The notes under the pieces are model-generated. The model searched no databases. It worked only from the letters and a program-made list of their open reading frames with translations, and was not told the origin of the DNA. From Scytalidium lignicola (Eukaryota > Ascomycota > Leotiomycetes), in contig NCSJ02000197.1 of the NCBI GenBank assembly GCA_002812745.2, positions 17,535 to 81,534 of the forward strand: a stretch of 64,000 bases of DNA, read 5' to 3'. The translations under genes and the position numbers were made by a program. Positions 35,520 through 46,759 of the stretch are shown here, piece after piece; the stretch's first letter is position 1, and the number at the start of each line of letters is the position of its first letter.

Positions 35520-35892
35520 GGGCAACCTTGAAGCTATCATACAAAGGTAACAAATAAAACGTTAAAACTTCGCGCTACAGCTCGAATGGACGTAATATGC
35601 AGTTTTTTAAGCACATTTATAGCAAATAATATCCTTCCTTCCTGCTGGGTATTTTTCTTTTTTGCCATTGAAACNTTTTTTGGTTAAAAAATAATTAACT
35701 GAAGTTGGTGGTGTTGACAAATTCGATGATTTGAGGAAAAGTGATCAGTCGGACCGGGAATTACGTTAATCCGTTCGTCATGTGATCTGCGGATTTGCCG
35801 CATCGAACCGCATATCCTCAATTTTTTTCCCTTTCCTTCTTATCGTTTATAGCCAGAGACGCCTAATATCAATACGTATCAACTTTATCATC
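35520..35892. other. TIM17 upstream region
   Basis: Promoter and leader of TIM17, AT-rich, with one ambiguous base at 35675 before a T run. No gene seen. Confidence 0.4.
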
Positions 35893-36658
35893 ATGTCTTT
35901 TGAACATACTAGGGATCCCTGCCCCTACGTGGTGCTCAATGACCTTGGTGGAGCATTCTGTAGTATTTCCCTTTCATGTTCGCAGACTTCGACACTGACT
36001 GTTACCTAGGCATGGGTGTATGTCCCCTCCTACCTCCAGACCTCCTTCACCTTCGTCAACAATACATGCTCGCATCGAAATACGACAAGATATTTAAGGA
36101 CAGAGCTGACATGATGCTATCTTAGGCCATCGGCGGGGCAGTTTGGCATGGCATTAAGGGATTCAGGAATAGTCCACACAATGAAAGACTGATAGGCTCC
36201 ATGGTCGCGTACGTTTTATGAGAACACACTTCCACTTTGTTTCCTGATCAATAGCACTGACTACCCTGGGTTTATAGGATTAAGGCTAGAGCGCCTGTCC
36301 TCGGGTACATAGCACTTCAGGAATCTCGATGCTGATTATATCGAAATACTGATGTGACTTCTATAGTGGCAATTTTGGAGTTTGGGGAGGGGTCTTCAGT
36401 CTCAGTGACTGCGCGATCAAAGGTATTAGGAAGAAGGAAGATCCATGGAATGCTATTGGTGCAGGTTTTATGACTGGTGGATCTCTTGCTATAAGAGGGG
36501 GTTTTAAGGCGGCGAGGAATAGTGCTATCGGCTGTGCAGTATTACTTGGTGTAATTGAAGGAGTTGGGATCGGATTTCAACGAATGATGGCAGAGAATAC
36601 GCGTCTTGATGTTCCACCTGTGGCGGAACTGGGAGCTGGGGTTGCGACAGTTGCGTGA
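35893..36658 (+). CDS. TIM17: Mitochondrial import inner membrane translocase subunit Tim17, 5 exons
   Basis: Exons 35893-35959, 36010-36017, 36126-36208, 36278-36304 and 36367-36658 give 158 residues and close exactly in frame. The protein starts [20 protein letters not shown] and continues [54 protein letters not shown] and [13 protein letters not shown]. These are the hallmark segments of Tim17, a channel-forming core subunit of the TIM23 presequence translocase in the inner mitochondrial membrane. Four hydrophobic helices with GxxxG motifs are visible. The gene structure is odd: exon 2 is only 8 nt (GCATGGGT, supplying the conserved Met-Gly) and exon 4 only 27 nt. The introns are 50, 108, 69 and 62 bases. 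Without the 8-nt exon the conserved AF-x-MGAIGG sequence cannot be made. Confidence 0.95.
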
Positions 36659-37234
36659 GAAAGACCGGAGACGGTCTAGGCCTTTGCATCTCTGCTACAC
36701 TTGTGTTAGACTTAGGGAATTCACAGTGGTGTAGAAAGAGCTGTTAGGATGATACTCTGGATAAGATTAGAGTGGAACTACAAGGACATCGATGTGATGA
36801 TGTGAGTAGGCGGAATGGGAGAAGCAAGCGACATTTGTCCCGGCGCTGGTCTCGTCGATGCCAAAAGAATACGCAAACCAACTCCGCCTGGCTATTGTAC
36901 ATTAATTATATTTTTGTAACAACAGTAATTTGTTGTAATTGAAGGTAGCTAGAATACTTGAGCTTGCTGCTATCGGTGTTGCTCCGCTCAGGAATGATAG
37001 AAATAGATATATAGATTCTGTCAATGTTAACTAACAAATCTTAATATTACTTTGAATTTTAAGTCTCAATTAATATATAATATGCAATATCAATTAATGT
37101 CATAGTTAAACTTCTTTTAATTTAAATTTTAATAATTGAACAATAATCTATCGAAAGTTTATTATATGAAATATTTTTGTGGTTAAATTATTGTAACTTG
37201 AAATTTAATAATCTTGGTACAAAACTCAGTGGCT
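36659..37234. other. AT-rich intergenic region
   Basis: 3' flank of TIM17, then very AT-rich DNA (about 36900-37210) containing near-repeats of TCAATTAAT-type words. No coding sequence; compatible with RIP-affected or simply non-coding DNA. Confidence 0.4.
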
Positions 37235-37815
37235 CGATATATCGATCTTGCTAGTTGGAGCTTCCGATAATGGAGATAATGAATCAGAAAGGCTTCACCG
37301 TGGAAGAGCTAGCACTTTACCGGCTCGAATTCTACAAAGTTGTTCTCGACTCTGCGAAAGCTCTCATTAAAGTCATGGAACAGCTCGGGATACAACCGGA
37401 GAATGAAGCTAATCGAGAATACTGCGACTTCTTGATGGACTTCTTCATCGTCAGTGATTCCGAAATACCTCTTGAAACAAAAGTGGGCCAGTTAATCAGC
37501 TCCATATGGCATGACCCATGCATTCTGAAGATCATGGTTCACAAAACTGCATTTTTCCTCATGGACTCTGCACCATAGTCAGTATCTAGAAATAGTAGGC
37601 TTCGGCAAACGCTAACTGTCCGCAGTTTCTTCAATGACGTGGAAAGGATCGAGCACTGGAATATATCCTCCTCGAATGAGGTGTGCTTAGAGTCCAATCG
37701 AAGACAACTATCCGTGAGATTCGATTTTCAGAAGGTCAATTGTGTATATGGACTGTGCAGAAGGAGGTACGGTCGGAAGATATTCGACGGACTCCTTCGG
37801 TTACGTAACATTTCC
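37235..37815 (+). pseudogene. Relic of a heterotrimeric G-protein alpha subunit gene
   Basis: A 107-residue open stretch reads GFTVEELALYRLEFYKVVLD, then SAKALIKVMEQLGI, then LISSIWHDPCILKIM, then FFLMDSAP. Across a possible GTCAGT..CGCAG intron (37577-37625) it continues YFFNDVERI. This follows the order of the G-alpha helical domain, where LxDSAxYFxxxxxRI is a landmark. Just upstream, in another frame, ILLVGASDNG at about 37240-37262 resembles the start of the P-loop GAGxSGKST, but the GKST part and the KQMK helix are missing. Downstream, GAAGGTCAATTG and GGAGGTACGGTCGGAA resemble the DNA for GQL.. and the switch II GGQRSER, with a two-base loss. Homology ends near 37815. With the GTP-binding P-loop deleted, at least two frameshifts and no C-terminal half, it cannot be a working G protein. 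The family assignment rests on motif order only. Confidence 0.65.
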
Positions 37816-37922
37816 TTTCCAGGTTGATCCTGCTACCTTAGACATCCCAAACTCTGACGCCCGATCCTGGATCGAAACCTCAATTTGCTCGCCATTTCAA
37901 TCGCCTATTGTCGGAACACCAA

Positions 37923-38673
37923 ATGGAGACAATATACTATGTCATCCTGGCAATCATTGCACTATTTCTAATTGGGCCTGTAAGTTTAGTCTGTTCTCCT
38001 TACCCGTCTCCTTCGTGATCGTGCGAAAAAGAGGGACACTTCAAACTGCCTCACATCACCAAGCTTCCCCCTCTCGTTCATCAACCACATTGTCTCGTGA
38101 TGAAAAAGCAGGCTAGGCCTCACCAACTTCATTAACGGAGCTCCCGTCTACCTTCTCTCGCAATTGTGTCGCAGGCGCCGACAATGGCGACTCCACAAGC
38201 TGACAGAAAACGGCTCAAAGGCCCTCTTCGCAGATCGCTCACCAATTCCGGAAACATCGGGCAATGTATACAAAATCACCACGGCCTCAGAGCTTGAGGC
38301 TCTCCTATCCTCCACGACCAACGTTGTCGTCGATTTTTATGCCGACTGGTGTCCGCCTTGCCGCGTCATCGCTCCAATCTTCTCCAAGCTGGCTGACAGC
38401 CACGCCGTTGGAGGTCATCTCGCTTTTGCCAAGGTCAACGTCGATCACGTAAACAACATCGCCAAGCGATACGACGTATCTGCCATGCCTACCTTTGTAT
38501 TTTTTGAGAACGGGCAGCCCAGGCCTGTGGCAGTCAAGGGGGTCAGTCACAGTCCATCTACGAGTTTAACGCAGGATGGGCTGGTTGACAGGATTCGGGG
38601 TGCGGACCCGAGAGCACTGACTGCTGCAGTGCTCACCTTGGCTGAAAAAGCGAAAACTGATACCCACATTTAA
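37923..38673 (+). CDS. Membrane-anchored thioredoxin, 2 exons
   Basis: Exon 1 (37923-37979) encodes METIYYVILAIIALFLIGP, a hydrophobic anchor or signal, and ends at GTAAGT. Exon 2 carries a thioredoxin domain: GNVYKITTASELEALL, VVVDFYADWCPPC, FAKVNVDHVNNIAKRYDV, SAMPTFVFFENG (cis-Pro) and a closing amphipathic helix. The exact acceptor is uncertain. Only AAG-type acceptors keep the frame, and 38220 (exon from 38221, with a CTGAC branch site 17 bases upstream) is my choice, giving 169 residues; 38199 is an alternative. The active site is WCPPC rather than the usual WCGPC, and 11 residues beginning VSHSP are inserted before RGADPRALTAAV. Thioredoxins reduce protein disulfides. The anchor suggests a membrane-associated pool. 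A decayed G-alpha gene lies immediately upstream. Confidence 0.75.
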
Positions 38674-39239
38674 GTTGGCAGTAAAGTTGATGGACCACCA
38701 GCTGTGCGGCAGGTCCTAAGAGAGGAAGAATAGGTGTCACTCTTATGGAAACATTTCATTATTATGAGAATATCAATTAAGTTAAGCACAAGGCTCCTGT
38801 ACACTCGGTAAAGACTGTACATTATATGGTAAATGAAACCTTTGTAGACTTCATTGGACCTCTAGGCTCTTAGACGCAAGGTCTATCACATTATTTTCGG
38901 TATACCATGTACTCAAATTGTCAGTGTTACTTATCTTTTTACATTGAATTATCATTTTAATAATAAAATGACGTGTTATGATATATGCAAGTTATACATA
39001 GTAAGTATGATATCTTTTAGTAATTTATTATTGTAACCGTATAGTACAGTGAAACTATAACTATTATCTACGACAATTATTAGGGCTGTAAGTAGACTGT
39101 TACTTTTTATATGTTAAATCTCGAATTCGTAGCTCAGAATAAAATAAATTTAATTCATTCTAAACTATTCCCACATTGGTTTCTAATTTAACAATTTATA
39201 AATCCATTTAAATAAACAAAAAGAGAAGGATACTCTCTT
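38674..39239. other. AT-rich intergenic region
   Basis: Very AT-rich space between convergent genes. No gene seen. Confidence 0.4.
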
Positions 39240-39647
39240 TCACTCTGGGGCTGGACATATAGTTGCTCCACCAATAGAAATCATACATTCCGTTCCACCG
39301 GTGACATAGTTAGGACACCAAGTAACTATTTTTTCATCGATATCTTCTACACAGCAGCCATCTCCATTACTGCATATGTCTCCATCAGGCATCTGGTCAC
39401 CGTTAAAATATACCTGGAAGTTATTTATAAGCAGTTGTAAAAGTAGCAAGTCTTAATAATGGACATAAGTATACTGATCACTTACCGTTCCCTTGTATCC
39501 ACAAACTCCGCCTTGAAAAACCGCTCCAGAAAATCCGTCACAATCTCTTTTTAACAAAGAGTTCGAATTTACTGGATTTGCTAAAACGTAGCGTGATCCC
39601 ATAAGTAGGATGGTATTTGTGAATAGAAGACAAGATTGTAGTTGCAT
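39240..39647 (-). CDS. Small secreted cysteine-rich protein, 2 exons (effector candidate)
   Basis: Exons 39486-39647 and 39240-39413 with a 72-base intron give 111 residues. The N-terminus (MQLQSCLLFTNTILLMGSRY) is a signal peptide followed by a short propeptide ending in LLKR, a Kex2-type cleavage site directly before DCDGFSGAV. The mature part has eight cysteines in about 77 residues, including an adjacent pair in DGCCVED, so four disulfides are possible. Size, secretion signal, dibasic site and Cys content fit apoplastic effector or antimicrobial-like small secreted proteins of plant-associated fungi. No family is recognised and no function is claimed. It stands alone in AT-rich DNA. Confidence 0.75.
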
Positions 39648-41743
39648 GATTGTTGTAAAACCGTGTCTTTAGACAAATAGATGTGAATGATAGATGCAAG
39701 GTTTTGAAATGCAATTAGCAATTCTGTTCGCTACTTATACTTCTGAACAGAGCTGGAATACTTCACATTCCTTTTTATGAAGTGGGTCTAAAAGGATTCA
39801 ATTAAAGACCTAACAAAAGTTTTAACACCATCCTAGTATTATCTCCCCCCTCAACCTGGGGGGGACAAATGTCTAGTTTGCGTGTTCTCATTTGCTCAAC
39901 CCCTTGCATAGCATAACCCCTGTACTGGATTCTATAATTACAATTATATGGAGTAAGCGACCGTCTCGACCGGCCGCTCAGACACAGGAATTACGTTACT
40001 GTAGTAGTTACCCATAAGCATTTAGTCATCTGGTCGAGACAGTTGTCAGCCACCTTCTCAACGAGGAAACTCGGTAGCTAGAGGATCGACTGATGAATCC
40101 ATCATTCTTACAAGCAAATCTCAAATACAACACGTGCTCGGGGAAAAACAACTCGTGCATAAAACTACAAACACCTGTGGATCTCGGATGAACACCCACG
40201 GGGGGGTCAGTAGATTGATGATTGCATTGCTTACGACTGTTAAGAACGCTATAAATAGTAGAATAGCAATTAGCAAGCGATCGCTAATATTGTGCCTTTT
40301 TGGCCAGTTTAGCCTATTCGGAATAGTAAAGCTATTCAATGGTTCGCGCCTAACAACAACCATGGCATATGCATCTCGGCCGCAAATATATCCGGTATTT
40401 CGCATAAGTAGATTTCTGCGAGTTGTATTCCCGAGTTGTTTGATTTTATATTATTTGCATAATCAAGTTAAACAGATAATGTTTTCAGTTATAACTTAGA
40501 CAGCCTTTTCTTCTTCAACTTCTAATTAAGCTTTCTTTTTGTTAAACATATTTAACGAAGATATAAAAATGCTTTTAGAATTACAACTTTGATTTTATTG
40601 AAACGATTAGAAAGCTAATACAGGTTTTATAATTACGTTTACAGAAAGAATAAAATGATATTGTGGGCGTGTTATCGAGCCGTACGGTAGGGATATGGGG
40701 TTCAAGGTGAGCGCGCTGTACGGCCATAAAGCGTAGCTGAGCCACCAAACCAACCAATCAAATGGTAGTGTGCAGTCTAATAAGAGGTAGAGAGACATGT
40801 ATATTGTAGCTACTACAGCTACTGTTATATATATATGGGGTCACGTGATGGAACAAAATCCCTACCGCAATATGAGGCATGATAGTATGAGGAGATATTT
40901 GTTTTTAGAGTGTCAACATATGTCTGCTTTATGCCTTATTCAAAAGAGATATACGCTCGGAGTTTTGGTTGAAGAGAAAAAAGTATGGTTATGAATTAAC
41001 AGTGTCGCATGAAGCAAACAACATTATGAAACTGTGCAACTGTCAAGTCTATTTTTCGGTATGCTGGCCACTGCCTCCTCCGTACGTAAGGTAACTGGGC
41101 ACTCTGTTGCTGCCTGAGGCCAGAATGAATCAGTTTACCCCTTGATTTCGCTTTTTCTTTCCGCTTTTGTTAGCGAGCTCTCTCATTGGCTAGATCGGAC
41201 TTGCTACATGCTGATTGGCTGGCTGGAACAAACCGCCGGACTTATCGGCAATAGTTTTGCAAACTTTGAGCCGTTTCAGCAGTTTCGCTGGCTGCGATTC
41301 TGTTGTGGAAGACGATGATTGATCACACGGACCTCTTGGCCGGCTCGTGCGGCGTCACTAGTAATTTGACATAGGGGTCGGTATAAATCTCCCATGCTTC
41401 CCGTCTTCTTCATTTTAATTATGTCAACCAGTTTTGGTCCACACGCCTTCCGAACGTGACATTCAAGTCCAGTGAGCCAGTCTTGTTGATTGTTGGTTGC
41501 TGATGGTTGATGGTTGAATGGTTGATTATTTCCACCTTTAATGACGTCATTCCTTTGGTTCATTTTGGAAGTTTTGCACAGAAATTAGAACAAATCCGAG
41601 TTCCTTTGCTCTGACGGCAACCTTACCTTAATTGTAAAATTCTCCGTTATCAAACGACGTCGCTGTGAGTCTCGCTATCTAGAGTGAGGCCTCGAGAACC
41701 TCAGTCTGCCCGTAGGGATTATTAATACCTCCAACCTCCCACA
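39648..41743. other. Long AT-rich intergenic region
   Basis: About 2.1 kb without a convincing gene. A minus-strand frame at 40121-40405 encodes one hydrophobic stretch (LLIAILLFIAFLTVVSNAI) but has no domain, and I do not call it. CGTCTCGACC near 39963 and GGTCGAGACAG near 40032 are imperfect inverted copies. The last 500 bases contain several ATTGG/CCAAT-type motifs (41174, 41211) and probably form the ceramide synthase promoter. Confidence 0.4.
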
Positions 41744-43140
41744 ATGGCCGCTCCCGAATCTCCTCTAGTCCCCAACACCTCAGCGACGAAAAATGGCACT
41801 CTCAGTCACCGGAGGAAACCTAGCGGGCGAGGCCAGGTGATGGGTGCTCGAGACACACCTTTGAACCGGCAGAAGAGCATCTCCAAGCGCAGAAAGTCGC
41901 CTTCTCTTTCGCGTCGCTGCAAACGCTTTGCCGTGAGACACACCTGGACGATTCCTCTACTTCTCTTGCTCGTCTTTTTCTCCCTCTACTCCCTCAATCC
42001 GACCGAGTCCAACATCATCCACCATTTCATCTTCCCTTCCTACAAAGAGCAATCTCGCACTGAAATCGGTACCGATGCCAGCAAGCCCCCGCAGTATGGC
42101 AAGGGTCTCTGGGATATCGCCTTCGTGTCCTTCTACACCATCGTGCTATCCTTCACGCGAGAGTTCATCATGCAAGAACTATTGCTTCCCCTAGCTCGTT
42201 TCAGCGGTATCAAGTCGCACAGCAAGCAATCACGCTTTGCAGAACAGATGTACACGGCCATCTACTTTGGACTCATGGGACCAGCAGGGCTATATGTCAT
42301 GCGCCAGACACCAGTGTGGTACTTCAACACGTCGGGCATGTACGAGTTCTTTCCGCACAGAACGCACCAGGCCGAATTCAAGTTTTACTACTTGTTCCAG
42401 GCTGCGTATTGGACGCAGCAAGCCATTGTCATGTTGCTGGGTATGGAGAAGCCGCGCAAGGACTATAGAGAACTTGTAGCTCACCATATCGTTACTGTGT
42501 CCCTTATTGCCCTCAGCTATCGCTTCCACTTCACGTATATGGGTATTGCTGTTTACGTAACCCATGATATCAGTGATTTCTTTCTTGCCGTGAGTTTAAA
42601 TTCTTACCCCCTTCCCTTTTGCGAAGCGTATTAAGGTGTATTTTGTACTAGGTATCTAAATCCCTCCATTATCTTGATAGCATCCTAGTAGCGCCATTAT
42701 TCGCCCTCAATATAGGCGTTTGGATCTACCTACGGCATTATCAGAATCTGCGCATCATCCTCTCACTCTTCAACGAGTTTCAGACCGTTGGTTCCTATGA
42801 ACTCAACTGGGAGACACAACAGTATAAATGCTGGATTTCTAATATTATCACCTTCGGGCTGTTAGCTGCCCTTCAGACTCTCAATATCTTTTGGCTGTAC
42901 TGCCTTTTGCGCAGCATGTACCGGTATCTCAGGTATAACGTTAAGAAAGATGATAGATCCGAGGACGAGTCGGAACCTGAGGAGACGGAACGCGAGAAAG
43001 AGGCGGAGAAGACGAAGAAGACGAACGTCGCTGCTCTTGTTGAACGGCAATGGAATCGCCGATATAGCGCGAACGGAGTGATGAAGGCCACCGGAAATGG
43101 GACCGCTGCACCACCTATGAAGTGGGAAAGCGCACAGTAG
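41744..43140 (+). CDS. LAG1: Ceramide synthase (Lag1/Lac1, TLC domain), 2 exons
   Basis: Exon 1 (41744-42589) and exon 2 (42652-43140), with a 62-base intron, give 444 residues. A basic, Ser-rich N-terminus (KSISKRRKSPSLSRR) precedes multiple membrane helices and the TRAM-LAG1-CLN8 domain. The Lag1 motif with its two essential histidines is present as ELVAHHIVTVSLIALSYRFH, followed by VTHDISDFFLA and, after the intron, VSKSLHYLDS. GSYELNWETQQYKCWISN is almost invariant in fungal ceramide synthases. The C-terminal tail is acidic, with Glu/Lys repeats. The enzyme N-acylates sphingoid bases with acyl-CoA in the ER. Whether it makes ceramide for glucosylceramide or for inositol-phosphoceramides cannot be told from sequence. 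Confidence 0.95.
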
Positions 43141-44162
43141 GACCTTAAGTATCTTGGTCCTGATTTGCCTTTTAGAATGTTGAGGTTAATCGGATTTATG
43201 TTATCCGCCTGTAATTTATATGTATATATATGGGGGTAGGTGGGTAGTGGGGAGATATATGTATTAATGAATATATAATACTGAGTATTAATTAATAGAA
43301 CAGATTATTTAGCAGCCAAGAGCTATTTTATTTATTTTAAATATACTATTAATTTCTAAAACTATCAACGGCACCCAAAATCTACTGTTAGTAAGCTCAG
43401 ATGATAGCTTAAAGTTGTGAATGACCGACGTCACAATATATGACTACTAATCTTAGTTGAGTAAAGCTCTTGATATCCACTAAAATTGAAATTCCGTAAT
43501 AAATATTCTAATGAAAACTTCAGTTATTCCGAGAAATTATACCCGAATAGTAAAGACTAGATATCAGTGGTCTGCTACGCAGACACAATAGCCAAATTCA
43601 ACTCGTAAGATGGTGGAATCGAGACTAGGTCATCGTGTATTGTCATCAAACAGTTTAAGCCGGTGCAATTCAAAAAATAAAAAATATGGAGCCTGCGATC
43701 TACGAACGAGTACCCCGGTTTAATCGAGAAAGCCGACAAACTAATCCTGCAGTCAGCTTTACGAGAAAAGTGTNAAAAAAGTAAACTTCATTTTGATTTG
43801 CTGTAAACCACAGCAAATATTAGACGGTGTGACATTGCATGTATGAATGAAGGTAGTAAGTCGTAGTTCTAGATGAATTAAGGTAGTGAGTAGTAGTACT
43901 AGATGAATTAAGGTAGGAGTTTCGTTCAGTAAACTGAGCAAGCTTGACGACAAGCATTGTTGGATTAACTAACAGTGATGAGTTTCCTGCTGGGATATAA
44001 ATTAAGACATCTACTTGCTACTTGTGCTTCTGTTGTAGAAAGACAAGTATAACTCTTATTTCTTTAGAAACTCACGCCTTCCCGACTCTCTAGCTATTAG
44101 TTGTAATAGTACAGTAATTACTGTACAATAGGTTATACATACCTACCTGTTTGACCGTCGCC
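43141..44162. other. Intergenic region with a short tandem repeat
   Basis: AT-rich space with one ambiguous base at 43774. It contains the 30-bp tandem repeat listed separately. No gene recognised. Confidence 0.4.
43851..43917. repeat. 30-bp tandem repeat, about 2.2 copies
   Basis: AGGTAGTAAG followed by TCGTAGTTCT and AGATGAATTA is repeated at 43881 with four substitutions, then a partial third copy (AGGTAGG) follows. It is a small minisatellite. Confidence 0.85.
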
Positions 44163-44662
44163 ATGTATTTATCTCACATCATCACAATCACAGCCTTCTC
44201 GTTTTCTCTTATTTCAGCACTGCCTAACAATGACGAGTTGAGTCCAAGCCTCCATGCCTAAAACCAGACCTCATTTCCATCTTTCCTATTCACACATCAA
44301 GACAAAGACAAAGACAAACGTACGCAACTAACCCCTACAACTCCAATAGTATCCTGACCACCAATATCACTCTCGAACGACGCGGTTCAGGCCACGCCTC
44401 CGCCTTCGCTCTAACCGGTTGCAACGGCAACGGTGCCTTCTCGGAGTGGAGTAATCTTGGAGATGGCTGCGTGACGCTTGAAGTCAATGGACAGAACCAA
44501 AAGATGAACAGCTTGGTTCTCAATAACGGCGATGTGTGCTCGGCGATACATTTTTTCAGTGATTCGAATTGTAAGAATCAGGTTGATAACGTGGGGCCGA
44601 GATCGTCAGGGCAGTGTGTGGAGAGGTCGGAGTCTTGGCTTGGGTTTAAGATTGTTTGGTGA
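44163..44662 (+). CDS. Small secreted protein, 2 exons (effector candidate)
   Basis: Exon 1 (44163-44236) and exon 2 (44350-44662), joined over a 113-base intron (GTTGAG..AATAG with a CTAAC branch site), give 128 residues. The first exon is a signal peptide (MYLSHIITITAFSFSLISAL) ending before PNND. The mature part has NIT and five cysteines, and reads GCNGNGAFSEWSNLGDGC in its centre and ends in WLGFKIVW. The donor GTTGAG is not canonical, so exon 1 is less certain than exon 2, but the phases fit exactly. No family recognised. Secretion and size make it an effector-like candidate. Confidence 0.6.
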
Positions 44663-45495
44663 ATTTGAATTAGGGGGGATAGTAGGTGAGGGGAGATATA
44701 CTTGGAACTTTATCTAGGGTATTTCTTTTATCTTGTGATTATTTTGGTTCTAGTTTTTGATTATGTATCATAACGCTGGCCAAGGGGCTCTCGTCGCTCA
44801 CATTATCCAGCCAAAGAGAATGGGTCGAACAAAAGATCCAACATAGTCACAAAGGATAAAAGACTGCACACTAGTTACGGAAAATGACTCGTGCCCCAGC
44901 GATTGCTTTTTCTCACGGTACCTGGAGGTGTTTTCAGAAACATAACTAACAACAAACCATGCAGATATTGGGATGCCCAGTGGTCTTCATGGATCAAGAG
45001 AGCCCAACACTTGTTTAGCCTCAGACGTTACGCCCTGTTAATCCCTGTCTCTCTATTGGCTGATCCGGAACCAACACCAACATCAACAGAAGGCGACACA
45101 ATTATCCAATTAATCTTACCACACTGCCCAGCCCCATTACATTACTCAGTTGCAGTAGCCGCCTAGAAGAAACGAGTGCCTTGCTGCACCTCCTCATGAT
45201 GATGTTTCAATTGGCAGAGACAGAAAGTGGCCTGTCTTGTTGCCATCCAACGCAATAAGATAGTGTCACTTAACGCCTAGGACTTTTAGCTGGTTGTGAC
45301 CAGTATGTTGTTGAGGGCAGTCACCCATTATCTGGACCTGAGAATTCGAATATATAAGAGGTTTTTTCCAACCATGAAAAACTCGACTCGGCGTCGTTAT
45401 AATATCTAAAGTATCACAGTCTTGTCTTTTATTTTACCTACGACACAGATCAAACTTCTGTTCTCCTAAACTCCTCCATCATCATCATCATCATC
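44663..45495. other. Intergenic region
   Basis: 3' flank of the secreted protein gene and the promoter of the next gene. A 91-codon frame at 44891-45166 lacks domains or splice context. No gene called. Confidence 0.4.
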
Positions 45496-45497
45496 AT
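45477..45497. repeat. (CAT)7 microsatellite overlapping a start codon
   Basis: Seven CAT units; the last one contributes the AT of the ATG at 45496. Length changes would not alter the reading frame because the ATG is formed only at the junction with GTC. Confidence 0.9.
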
Positions 45498-46759
45498 GTC
45501 GTATTACGACACCATTAGAACCCCTCGGGATTTTTTCAATGCTGCAAGAGCCCAAGAAGCCATGAGTCTCGCAGATCTACAGCAATCACATCATTGGAAT
45601 AGTGCTGTTAGCCACTGGGGAGTCTATAATCTGTTTGCCTGTAGAGTTATCTGCAAGCAACCAAGCAATGTCCTTCCACTTTTGGCCAACAATATTGGAC
45701 CAGGAAGTGAAGAGGGGATCAGTTCTTGCATCGACAGCCTTATTCAAGGGCCTAGAGAAGACAAACCAACCTTGAGAACCATGGAAGAGCCTCAAATCGT
45801 TCGCACCTACGAGCCCGACAGCCTTGGGTACGTCTGGGCTGCACTGGCCCCTTTACTGCAACGTGATGGTCATACCCAAACTATTACTTCATCAAGATCG
45901 GGGCGGAACCGGACAAAGCCAGACCCCGGGCCATATGTTCCATCAAATAGCTACCAGATTAGCAGCAGCCCTCTCGAGAGGCCCAACACAGCGTCTTCAG
46001 CACCTTCAAGTGTTGGCTACATAGAGAGATCATCAGCACCACTGGTCGAAGATTTCACCGTCCGGTTTATGAACTGCCTTATCCGATGTGTGTTGAACTA
46101 TGCCCAGAACGTGAACAAGGAGTTACCTTTTGTCAAGTATCGTGATGAGCGATTGGCATACACGTATGAACCGGACAGTACAGGAAGCAAAAAATTTCAA
46201 GCCATCGATGACGGTGGAATTCAGGTTCGACATGACGGAGAAAATGTTCAAGTAGCAATACTGGAAGCAAAGCGTACATTTCAAGAAATAAGGGAAGGGA
46301 GGCCAACCGTTTCTAATGAGCTTCTGGCACAAATAGTTGGAGAGGCCCTTGCATTAAAGGCTTCCACCATTCGCAGAGGCTTTAGGAAAGAGTAAGCAGG
46401 CTCCTCGAACCTTCGCTCCTTTCTTCATATCATTATTTTAATGTCGTTACACTTTCAGCTAAAAATTATGTTCTAGCATCGTGTCCATTGTTGCAATTCA
46501 ACATTATATAAAAGTTTTCCACCTAAGTATTACAAACAGTTTCGTCCGCCACTTCGACACACTCCGCCCCATTGATCAAAATAACGATCCGGACTCCTAT
46601 ATCCAAGTTGAGTCGACAAGCTGGTTTGATGTGAGTGAGCCGACCGGCCGCAAGTATTTCGTCCGTCACCTCTTGGCTTTGATAGCCTGGGCTGATGCAG
46701 CTGTTGAGACAGGGCCAGAGAGCTCGGATTCCTCTGAAGATGGTATGGACTTGGAATAG
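45496..46759 (+). CDS. PD-(D/E)XK nuclease-like fungal protein, 2 exons
   Basis: Exon 1 (45496-46391) and exon 2 (46477-46759), joined over an 85-base intron (GTAAGC..TCTAG), give 392 residues. After an N-terminal helical part there is a low-complexity Ser/Pro stretch. Then comes FQAIDDGGIQVRHDGENVQ, followed by VAILEAKR, an Asp..Glu-x-Lys arrangement as in the PD-(D/E)XK nuclease fold, and a helix (LLAQIVGEALALK). The C-terminus continues with strands (SYIQVESTSWFDV) and an acidic tail. Proteins of this kind form large, mostly uncharacterised families in Pezizomycotina. I infer the fold from the motif only, and catalytic activity is unproven. Confidence 0.6.

Noticed and set aside
40121..40405. 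94-codon minus-strand frame with one hydrophobic helix
   Set aside because: No conserved motif, no splice partner and no promoter feature; AT-rich DNA readily produces such helices.
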